A DNA stretch of 64,000 bases from Saprospiraceae bacterium (GTDB lineage Bacteria > Bacteroidota > Bacteroidia > Chitinophagales > Saprospiraceae), in the NCBI GenBank assembly GCA_013001975.1, contig JABDKX010000216.1, positions 1-64,000 on the forward strand, read 5' to 3'. Made by a program: the position numbers and the translations under genes. Under the pieces are notes generated by a model that worked only from the letters and a program-made list of their open reading frames with translations, was not told the origin of the DNA and searched no databases. Positions within the stretch are counted from its first letter, which is position 1; each line of letters begins with the position of its first letter. Positions 1-6,247 of this stretch are shown in pieces.

Positions 1-1
1 T

Positions 2-379
2 TTCGTTTCAGCCATGGGAACAACTGGAACCATTACTGGAACCTCAACATATTTAAAAGAAAAAAATCCTAACATAAAGATAGTAGGTGCTCAACCTACT
101 GAAGGCAATCGTATACCAGGAATCCGAAAATGGTCACCTGCATTCTTACCTGGCATCTATCAACCGGAGAGGGTTGATGAAATTATTTATGTAAGGACTG
201 ATGATGCTCAGGAAAAAACCAGACTTCTTGCTGAACAGGAAAGTATTATGGGAGGCATGTCATCAGGAGGTGCATTACATTGTGCATTAGAGGTATGTTA
301 TAAACTAGAAAGAGGTGTTGTCGTTTTTATCGTTTGTGATAGAGGAGATCGATATTTAAGTTCAGAATTATATGAATAG
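2..379 (+). CDS. cysM: Cysteine synthase B (O-acetylserine sulfhydrylase), C-terminal part, 5' truncated by window edge
   Basis: This is the C-terminal ~125 residues of a PLP-dependent cysteine synthase, which makes cysteine from O-acetylserine and sulfide or thiosulfate in the cytoplasm. The reading frame is open to the first base of the window, so the N-terminus with the PLP lysine lies outside. Visible motifs are the glycine-rich phosphate-binding loop MGTTGTITG, the PGIRKW segment typical of CysM, the SSGGA motif near the C-terminus and the terminal CDRGDRYLS motif. These features favour CysM over CysK. The ATG inside FVSAMGTTGT is an internal methionine, not a start. The stop codon overlaps the start of a small phosphoesterase remnant in another frame. 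Confidence 0.9.
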   Translation, partial: FVSAMGTTGTITGTSTYLKEKNPNIKIVGAQPTEGNRIPGIRKWSPAFLPGIYQPERVDEIIYVRTDDAQEKTRLLAEQESIMGGMSSGGALHCALEVCYKLERGVVVFIVCDRGDRYLSSELYE

Positions 380-530
380 ATTTATTTCTTCTCATTTTTT
401 AGAGCCAGGAACCATCAATACAGATCCTGTTAATCACTATAGCTTATTGAGGTCTATTGAGGAAAATTTTGGATTAGGTAATTTGAAACGACATGATGCC
501 ATGGCTCAGCCATATTGGTTTTTAAAATAA
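372..530 (+). pseudogene. Remnant of a phosphoesterase/acid phosphatase (C-terminal ~50 residues only)
   Basis: A 52-codon frame begins with an ATG overlapping the cysM stop. Its product contains EPGTIN, NHYSLLRSIEENFGLGNL and a terminal short tail. This matches the extreme C-terminus of the phosphoesterase family (acid phosphatase/phospholipase C type), where an ISPY..PG motif is followed by NHYSLLRTIED.FGL. The family is normally 250-500 residues, so the catalytic N-terminal part is absent here. It is therefore most likely the leftover end of a deleted gene; the overlap with cysM marks the probable deletion junction. Whether the short frame is translated cannot be judged. Confidence 0.6.
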
Positions 531-544
531 ATGGTTTTAAGTCT

Positions 545-883
545 CTAGTTTTTACCTCTGAGAAAACTCGGATTCCAAAGTATCAATCCCAGCATGACTG
601 CCATAGATGCAGATCCACCAATATCATATGTGCTTTGCGTTAGGTGATAAATCGTAAAAGCTAACATAAAAAAGAGGAAAAACCCAGCCACATATTTATA
701 GTATTTTGGATGCCAAATTAAAAATCCTGCTGCAAGTTGCATAACGCCCAGCACTTTCCAAATTATGTGAGAGATTGTATCTTCTAATGAACAAGGCGGT
801 TGCAAAAAAGCGAAAAATTTATCAGCACCAATCATTAAGAAAAGTATGCTGCAAATGGCAGTTATTATTTTTATAAAATTCAT
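545..883 (-). CDS. DoxX-like small membrane protein
   Basis: The product is about 112 residues with four predicted membrane helices, in the order typical of DoxX-like proteins: an N-terminal helix followed by GADKFFAF, then a helix with KVLGVMQLAAGFLIW, and two further helices. The function of this family in Bacteroidota is not established. The frame is open further upstream to 931, but I chose the ATG at 883 because it is preceded by an AAGGA-like ribosome site and leaves a normal short N-terminus before the first helix. The gene is convergent with the cysM/phosphoesterase remnant, with only a few bases between. Confidence 0.65.
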   Translation of the reverse strand: MNFIKIITAICSILFLMIGADKFFAFLQPPCSLEDTISHIIWKVLGVMQLAAGFLIWHPKYYKYVAGFFLFFMLAFTIYHLTQSTYDIGGSASMAVMLGLILWNPSFLRGKN

Positions 884-1089
884 TTCCTTGTATTTTTGGT
901 AGTTTAAAATTACGGAAATTAATTTTGTCATCGCAATTAAATGACTTGTTGATGGTTCAAATACTTTAATTACTTGTTTATAAATAAAGTAGCAATTCTG
1001 GACTTATAAAACACGCCTAGGAAAGATGTAATTGCATTGTATAAGTTTGGAAAAAATAAAAGTGATCCCATATCATAATGAGATCACAT

Positions 1090-1140
1090 TTCACTTTACC
1101 GAATTATAATTGTGGTTATATTAAATCAATCTAAAGTGAA
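1090..1140. repeat. 9-bp inverted repeat downstream of the macro-domain gene
   Basis: TTCACTTTA at 1090-1098 is repeated inverted as TAAAGTGAA at 1132-1140, with a 33-base spacer. It sits immediately after the stop of the minus-strand macro-domain gene and could fold in its transcript. No T-run follows, so calling it a terminator is not justified. The rest of the 884-1142 gap shows nothing recognisable. Confidence 0.3.
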
Positions 1141-1142
1141 GT

Positions 1143-1625
1143 TTACTCCGCCCCCTTCTGTCCCTTCACATAAGTCGAGTAAACATATACTGGAATATCT
1201 AGGTCACCTAAATGCTTTTTAATCAATGGTAAAACTTCATCCCAATTCATTTTTCCATAGCCAGTTGCTAATTTAGGCAGAGCAAGACTTGTAATCTTTT
1301 CACCCTTGATCGCTTTCACTAAGTTTTTTAAACAAAGGTTTACATTATGATGAGATGCAGATCCTGGATGTCCGTTTAATGTTTTTGCAGGTTCTTGAGT
1401 CATCAAATTAAAAATCCTAAAATGATCAACGGTTCCCCACATCCACACTTCACCTGGCGGCGGATTTTCAAGCCTGCAATAATGTCTAAAGTCTTTAGCC
1501 ATCGCCGGATAATTTTCTCTTAAACTTAATGCCAATCCTCTATCGAAATGATCATTTGGAGCAACACCATGGGCTATTGCCTGCGCACCAGTTAATAGTA
1601 TATCTCCTTTTACTTCTTTTATCAT
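1143..1625 (-). CDS. Macro-domain protein (ADP-ribose-binding, TARG1/Poa1-like)
   Basis: A single macro domain of about 160 residues. It starts with VKGDILLTGAQAIAHGVAPND, in which GDI is the usual first strand end and AHGVAPND replaces the NAAN motif of MacroD enzymes, as in TARG1/ALC1/Poa1-type macro domains. Near the C-terminus is LALPKLATGYGKMNWDE, equivalent to the TARG1 segment MPRIGCGLDRLQW. The aspartate used by TARG1 for ADP-ribosyl-ester hydrolysis aligns with glycine here. The protein therefore probably binds ADP-ribose or its 1''-phosphate; catalysis is uncertain. It has no DarT-like toxin partner nearby, so there is no support for a toxin-antitoxin role. Confidence 0.8.
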   Translation of the reverse strand: MIKEVKGDILLTGAQAIAHGVAPNDHFDRGLALSLRENYPAMAKDFRHYCRLENPPPGEVWMWGTVDHFRIFNLMTQEPAKTLNGHPGSASHHNVNLCLKNLVKAIKGEKITSLALPKLATGYGKMNWDEVLPLIKKHLGDLDIPVYVYSTYVKGQKGAE

Positions 1626-1760
1626 AAATCCTTAATAAGTGTATTGAAAAATATGTTTTAATTCGAAAGCAAATTAGGATATAAAGTAGAATAACTGGAT
1701 AAGCTTTATCATGTAAAGAAGTGATTGTGATCATTGTCATTTATAATTTAGTTATGAGAT

Positions 1761-1832
1761 GTTTCAATGCTTCAATGCTTCAATGTTTCAATGCTTCAAT
1801 GCTTCAATGCTTCAATGCTTCAATGCTTCAAT
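1761..1832. repeat. Tandem repeat, 8-bp unit x 9
   Basis: Nine contiguous copies of G(C/T)TTCAAT. Copies 1 and 4 read GTTTCAAT and the other seven read GCTTCAAT, ending abruptly at GTTAAAG. It lies in the non-coding stretch between the macro-domain gene and a decayed plus-strand gene. Near-identity of the copies suggests recent slippage expansion. The gap 1626-1904 otherwise shows no gene. Confidence 0.9.
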
Positions 1833-1904
1833 GTTAAAGACAAACTAAAAACAGCTCATTAAAATTTTCTTAAATCTCTGAAACACATACTTTATCATAA
1901 TACA

Positions 1905-2227
1905 ATGCGCGTTTTGAGACTTGACAACCTATCAAAATCATCCTCGTTTAGTTTGGCTTGGAATGGTACACCACTTTTGGCAGATCAAAATGTAGGACTC
2001 TTTATTAGAACGTGGACTTTTAGTGATGATGATTTATTTTTAAAGACGCTGACGGTGCAACAGATTTGGTGTTTGGTAAAAATGGATTATCGAATCTTGC
2101 TTCAACCAATTCTACCCTCTTTCTGGATAGAGCAATTGTCAGAGATGTGCAAAAAGGCAAAAGTGAAGGTGGCTTGGTGAGAGGAAAGTATCGCGCAGAA
2201 AATATATCTGCACAAATAACAGATTAG
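1905..2227 (+). pseudogene. Frameshifted remnant of an unrecognised gene
   Basis: Two partial frames join into one plausible protein. The first runs from the ATG at 1905 and reads through segments such as NVGLFIRTWTFSDDDLFLK. Near the T5 run at 2037-2041 the sensible reading moves to another frame, giving DADGATDLVFGKNGLSNLAS and continuing through LFLDRAIVRDVQKGKSEGG to a stop at 2225-2227. Beyond the shift the original frame looks unlike a protein (rich in Trp, Cys and Met). I do not recognise a family. A single-base change in a homopolymer, real or a sequencing error, would explain it. The piece is too short to be a full protein of most families. Confidence 0.35.
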
Positions 2228-2342
2228 CCTAAATTATAGTGCATAAACAATTAAAACAATATGCACATAACATTAAAGTCATCTTGGATTATTATGATAT
2301 TAGAAACATGCTTTTGGGACTAAACTAGAAGCTTCAAGAATC

Positions 2343-2744
2343 CTATTTCCCATAAATCCAAGAAGACTTTAATTCTATCTTTGAGAGTACAATTATAATT
2401 GATACCTCAAGTATGAAATAAATAAATCCCAATGAAGTTAAACTCTGTCTATAGATAAATAAGAGCACTATCGTTGTTAAAACATATATCAAATTTGCAG
2501 AAGCTATTACCTTTAAAAAATTGGATTTGTTTTTGCGAATTAAATAAAAACATCCAATTGAATAGATAGAGAAAATCAATGCTACCCAAGCCAAAATTTG
2601 CAAAACTTTCGCTGGCATACCAACAATTGAATTGTGTTTAATTAATACAACACCTAACATGGAAGCCGTCAACAATGCACCTAGTGCATCAATCAGGAAA
2701 AGCTTATGAGGACGTAAATTATATTTTTTTAAGAATTGCTCCAT
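2343..2744 (-). CDS. Small integral membrane protein, four helices, function unknown
   Basis: The product has 133 residues. A short basic cytoplasmic N-terminus (MEQFLKKYNLRPHK) is followed by four hydrophobic segments at roughly residues 16-36, 47-67, 77-97 and 103-123, with lysine-rich turns between helices 2 and 3. No catalytic motif or family signature is evident. It lies 5 bases downstream of another small membrane protein gene on the same strand, so the two are probably co-transcribed and may act together in the membrane. The 2228-2342 gap holds nothing beyond a weak 6-bp hairpin. Confidence 0.6.
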   Translation of the reverse strand: MEQFLKKYNLRPHKLFLIDALGALLTASMLGVVLIKHNSIVGMPAKVLQILAWVALIFSIYSIGCFYLIRKNKSNFLKVIASANLIYVLTTIVLLFIYRQSLTSLGFIYFILEVSIIIVLSKIELKSSWIYGK

Positions 2745-2749
2745 TTACA

Positions 2750-3013
2750 TTATTTGAAGAAATATTCAACAAATTCAACTACGATGATATCTAATATTAA
2801 TATGCCAATTATAATGAGAACCCAATACCACCATTTCAATTTTATATTCTGAGCAATTCGCCATTCTATCAGTGTCCAAACGGCAAAATATAAATACCAA
2901 ATCCACCACGCACTTACATCATAAAGAATCATGCCGGCCATTCCGAATGTAAAAATAAACATCACAAGTGTGAAGCGTTGAATATCCTTTTTTTGATTTA
3001 ATGATTGATTCAT
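2750..3013 (-). CDS. Small tryptophan-rich membrane protein, function unknown
   Basis: The product has 87 residues with about three hydrophobic segments: residues 14-32, 34-50 and 61-83. Aromatic residues are dense at the membrane interfaces (SAWWIWYLYFAVW and KWWYWVL). No signal cleavage site or known domain is visible. The gene is the first of a two-gene minus-strand unit with the four-helix protein immediately downstream. Its upstream side abuts the duplicated repeat block at 3060-3178, so its promoter must lie in or next to that block. Confidence 0.55.
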   Translation of the reverse strand: MNQSLNQKKDIQRFTLVMFIFTFGMAGMILYDVSAWWIWYLYFAVWTLIEWRIAQNIKLKWWYWVLIIIGILILDIIVVEFVEYFFK

Positions 3014-3059
3014 TGGTACAAATATAATTGAGAATTAATTATTAATGATTATTTATATC

Positions 3060-3178
3060 CTCCGAAATGGAATGCTTTGCTCTCCGAAATGGAATATAGG
3101 GGAACAGGAGGTAAAATTAAAGAGCTTCTTCTACGAAATGGAATACATTGTTCTCCGAAATGGAATGTAGGGGAAAAG
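3060..3178. repeat. 71-bp-spaced duplication containing four copies of a 14-bp motif
   Basis: CTCCGAAATGGAAT occurs at 3060-3073, 3082-3095 and 3153-3166, and as CTACGAAATGGAAT at 3131-3144. Copies 1-2 and 3-4 are both spaced 22 bases start to start, and each pair is followed by ATAGGGGAACAG or GTAGGGGAAAAG. The second pair is therefore a diverged copy of the first, offset by 71 bases. No protein-coding meaning is apparent. Confidence 0.85.
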
Positions 3179-3181
3179 TAT

Positions 3182-3216
3182 AATTCATAATTCATAATTT
3201 ATAATTTATAATTCAT
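3182..3216. repeat. Tandem repeat, 7-bp AATTYAT unit x 5
   Basis: Five contiguous heptamers: AATTCAT, AATTCAT, AATTTAT, AATTTAT, AATTCAT. The same AATTCAT unit begins a second heptamer array at 3849, about 630 bases away, so the two arrays are related. The following stretch to 3424 shows no gene. Confidence 0.85.
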
Positions 3217-3424
3217 ACTAAAAAAAATCTACATCGTCAATAATAAACACTCTGATCCTCCGTTTTTAATATATCAATTGTCAAAACACCAAAATGAAAA
3301 CTAATTTTCTATTGAGAGACAATAGTATTATATCCTCTAATCTATTCTCTCACCAACTTACTCGCCTATAAGTTAAGCATTTACACTGGTTTTATTATTT
3401 CACTAGTTAATCATTTATACGCTT

Positions 3425-3677
3425 ATGTATTATAGAATTATATCTTTAGTCACACTTTCTTGCTTTATTTTTTTCTCATGCTGTGATGATGAACGGTGAT
3501 TTTAATAGCTACAGGTATGCAGGCGAATTCGAATCAAAAGATTCTACATACAAACATGGAACACTGATGGCAAATTTTAATTTTTTTGAAGGTATTGGTT
3601 TGGCATTGATGAATGCGCAATTTTATAACAGTGGCGATATTCTAGAAAAAAGATTACTCCGTTTTGGAAAGAAATGA
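3425..3677 (+). pseudogene. Frameshifted small lipoprotein gene
   Basis: An ATG at 3425 opens a clear lipoprotein signal: MYYRIISLVTLSCFIFFSCC, with a lipobox ending in Cys. The frame stops six codons later at 3497-3499. Moving by one base at about 3490-3496 gives a second open frame that starts GDFNSYRYAGEFESKD, passes through LMANFNFFEGIGLALMNA and ends with RLLRFGKK at 3677. Joined, they would give a secreted lipoprotein of about 83 residues. A good terminator follows at 3694, supporting a once-complete transcription unit. The break is either a real single-base frameshift or a sequence error. The family is not recognised. Confidence 0.5.
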
Positions 3678-3693
3678 CCCAATATGAATGAAC

Positions 3694-3734
3694 CAACTCT
3701 CTCCAGAGTTATTGGGGAGGGTTGTTCATTTTTT
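3694..3734 (+). terminator. Rho-independent terminator of the lipoprotein pseudogene
   Basis: CAACTCTCTCC (3694-3704) pairs fully with GGGGAGGGTTG (3714-3724), allowing two G-U pairs, around a 9-base loop. A T-rich run (TTCATTTTTT) follows directly. Position and orientation fit termination of the plus-strand gene ending at 3677. Confidence 0.7.
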
Positions 3735-3743
3735 CAATGATTC

Positions 3744-3842
3744 AATGAATACAATGAATATAATGAACATAATGAACATAATGAATACAATGAATATAAT
3801 GAATACAATGAATACAATGAATATAATGAATATAATGAATAC
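3744..3842. repeat. Tandem repeat, 9-bp AATGAAYAY unit x 11
   Basis: Eleven contiguous 9-mers alternate among AATGAATAC, AATGAATAT and AATGAACAT, preceded by a partial copy at 3736. Variants are interspersed rather than blocked, which suggests repeated unequal exchange or slippage. The array begins right after the terminator of the lipoprotein pseudogene. Confidence 0.9.
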
Positions 3843-3848
3843 AATGAT

Positions 3849-3904
3849 AATTCATAATTCATAATTTTTAATTTTTAATTTTTAATTTTTAATTTTTAAT
3901 TCTT
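3849..3904. repeat. Tandem repeat, 7-bp unit x 8, running into the end of the enoyl-CoA hydratase gene
   Basis: Two AATTCAT units, five AATTTTT units and one AATTCTT unit lie head to tail. The last unit contains part of the stop codon (complement of 3903-3905) of the minus-strand enoyl-CoA hydratase gene. The array therefore forms the immediate 3' flank of that transcript. Confidence 0.85.
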
Positions 3905-4682
3905 AATTACCCTTAAAGTTTGCTTTTCGTTTTTCCAAAAATGCTGTGACACCTTCCTTTGTTTCTTCGGATACAATAGCATCTCCAAAATAGTTCATTT
4001 CTTTTTCATAAGCATTTTCATTCTTATCAAAGAATGCATTTACCAAAGCAATTGTATTAGCTACTGAGATTGGACCTTTTGTAGCAATTTTATTTATAAT
4101 CTTACTTGCTTTATCTATCAAACTTTCTGATTCAACTACATGTGTGATTAATCCATATGATAGAGCTTTCTCGGCATCAATCATATCTCCTGTTAATAAC
4201 ATTTCTAATGCTCTTCCTTTTCCCAGATATTGAACAAGCCTTTGGGTCCCACCATATCCAGTCACAATGCCTAGATTAACTTCTGGTTGTCCAAACTTAG
4301 CATTTGGTGATGCGATTCGGATATGACAAGCCATTGCCAATTCGTTTCCGCCACCTAATGAATATCCGTTAATGGCTGCAATAACAGGTATCGAATAATT
4401 TTCAATTGTATTATATACGATGTGCCCTTTTTTTGATAATGCGTAGCCTCCGTCGCGATCTAATTTCAAAAATTGAGTAATATCAGCACCCGCAACAAAA
4501 GCTTTATCACCCGCACCGGTTATTATGACACCTTTTAAATTCTTAGGATTTAAACCTTCAGTAAATAGGTATCCCAATTCCGTCATGACATCATCGTTGA
4601 TTGCGTTCATCGCTTTAGGTCTGTTGATTGTGACCAAAGCAATACCATCATTGATTGTTAGCAAGATTGTTTTTAATTCCAT
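3903..4682 (-). CDS. Enoyl-CoA hydratase/isomerase family protein (crotonase fold)
   Basis: The product has 259 residues, the usual length for short-chain enoyl-CoA hydratases, which add water to trans-2-enoyl-CoA in fatty acid oxidation. The oxyanion-hole segments are AFVAGADI (about 61-68) and GYSLGGGNEL (about 106-115). Both glutamates of the hydratase catalytic pair are present: Glu114 in GGGNEL and Glu134 in FGQPEVNLG, and the GYGGTQRL motif follows. Hydratase activity is thus more likely than isomerase only; the exact substrate cannot be read. The start overlaps the end of the upstream flippase gene by 10 bases, so the two are probably translationally coupled. Confidence 0.88.
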   Translation of the reverse strand: MELKTILLTINDGIALVTINRPKAMNAINDDVMTELGYLFTEGLNPKNLKGVIITGAGDKAFVAGADITQFLKLDRDGGYALSKKGHIVYNTIENYSIPVIAAINGYSLGGGNELAMACHIRIASPNAKFGQPEVNLGIVTGYGGTQRLVQYLGKGRALEMLLTGDMIDAEKALSYGLITHVVESESLIDKASKIINKIATKGPISVANTIALVNAFFDKNENAYEKEMNYFGDAIVSEETKEGVTAFLEKRKANFKGN

Positions 4683-6187
4683 GATCTTGTTGTTATTACT
4701 TTTTTAATTTCTTGAAAAAATTTATTTAAGTCTGGACTGATATTCCAAAAATAGGCTATTGGTAAAAATAGACCTGCTACAATAACACTCTTTAAAATTA
4801 TATTAATTAGAGGACTAAATTCTATATTAATTATGAATGAAAGTGCAAATATACCAGTAAATAATACAAGTGTTTTAAATGTACTCACTGAAAAAGGATG
4901 TAATTTAAAATTATATAAAATAAAAATCAGTTTTATTAAATTATAAAAGAAAAGCGAAAATGCTGTTGCTAATGCAGCACCTACTATACCTTCTCTTGGA
5001 ATCCAGTAATAATTCATACAAAGGTTAGTAACAGCTAAAAACACGAGAAAGGCAAAATTGTATTTGTATAATTTCGAATACACTATAATTGAACCGTTCA
5101 CACTGGTTATCATGTCAATCAATTTACTAAACCCAAGCAGTAAGAATATTGTCTCGACGAATGGGAACTGATTCGGATCGCTAGAAATATTGACCAAGTC
5201 AGGAATTGAATACCAAAGTCCTAAGAATAAAAAACTGCCCACAAGAAATAAATTTGCCGAAGCCTTCTTATAAACTGAATTCATGTTTTCCAAATCATGA
5301 TCTTTCCAAGCTTGAGAAATAATGGGTCCGGCAATCTGATTTATGGCACGTGCTGGCATATCGATAAAACTGATAAATAAAAATGCTTTTACATAAAAAC
5401 TTACATTATCGACATGCATAAACAAAGGAATCATTACAGCATCTAATCGAAATGCGATACCATTGCTTAATTGGTTCAAACTACCAAACAAAGCATAACT
5501 AACCATTTCTTTAAATGAAAAATCTTTCTTCGGCTTTTTCACTTTTCCCAACTTCAAACCATTAATACGCCATAAGTAAATTATTAACGCCAGAGCCGCA
5601 AAAACAAAAAAACCAATCATTCCCCATGAAAACACTTCTCTTGAAAAGCCAAAATAAGCGAATGATAAAACCAAAATTGGCAAGAACAATTTAAACCCAA
5701 ATTGCTGTATTAAATTGGGTACTACAATTCTTAATTTATTTGAAGACTGAGAAGTTAACACTTGAAGAATTCCTAACAATAAAACCAAAATCAATAGATA
5801 TATTTCAGCGTCCTTTAAAAATTCAGTATTCATTTTCAGAGCTTCAAGAACGGCATAAAACCCTTCTTTAAAACATATGAAAATAATTGTGAATAGTAAA
5901 AATGAAATACTAAGTGCTCCCCAGATCAAGGATAAAAACCCATTATAAGATTTTGAATCCTCACTTGAGAAAATTGGAAAATATTTAACAACTAAAGATG
6001 TTACGCCTAAAGTTGCCAAAGGAACAAATAAGAACGCTGTATTATACAACCATTGAGCATAACCATAAATCTCATCGTTTATTCCATCATTGGCACTATA
6101 AATAAACAAAGCAGAAAACGCACCAATAACAGCACCTGCAAAATTGATGATCGTTGATTTAATGCCTTGTCTCTTAATTATACCCAT
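4673..6187 (-). CDS. Polysaccharide/lipid-linked oligosaccharide flippase-like protein (MOP superfamily)
   Basis: The product has 504 residues with about 12-14 predicted membrane helices across its whole length, and an N-terminus (KRQGIKSTIINFAGAVIG) typical of Wzx-like polysaccharide biosynthesis proteins. These move lipid-linked sugar repeat units across the inner membrane. There are no catalytic residues to check, and no glycosyltransferase cluster is next to it, so the substrate is unknown. It lies 60 bases downstream of glnS and overlaps the enoyl-CoA hydratase gene that follows, suggesting a shared transcript with argS and glnS. Confidence 0.75.
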   Translation of the reverse strand: MGIIKRQGIKSTIINFAGAVIGAFSALFIYSANDGINDEIYGYAQWLYNTAFLFVPLATLGVTSLVVKYFPIFSSEDSKSYNGFLSLIWGALSISFLLFTIIFICFKEGFYAVLEALKMNTEFLKDAEIYLLILVLLLGILQVLTSQSSNKLRIVVPNLIQQFGFKLFLPILVLSFAYFGFSREVFSWGMIGFFVFAALALIIYLWRINGLKLGKVKKPKKDFSFKEMVSYALFGSLNQLSNGIAFRLDAVMIPLFMHVDNVSFYVKAFLFISFIDMPARAINQIAGPIISQAWKDHDLENMNSVYKKASANLFLVGSFLFLGLWYSIPDLVNISSDPNQFPFVETIFLLLGFSKLIDMITSVNGSIIVYSKLYKYNFAFLVFLAVTNLCMNYYWIPREGIVGAALATAFSLFFYNLIKLIFILYNFKLHPFSVSTFKTLVLFTGIFALSFIINIEFSPLINIILKSVIVAGLFLPIAYFWNISPDLNKFFQEIKKVITTRSWN

Positions 6188-6247
6188 AGGGTTTTATATA
6201 AGGAAGAACTTTTACTGATTAATATGATTAAAATAACTTGATCCTGA

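Noticed and set aside
3060-3178. Evenly spaced repeats resembling a small CRISPR array
   Set aside because: Repeats are only 14 bp, the spacers are similar to each other and of two different lengths, and no cas genes are in the window.
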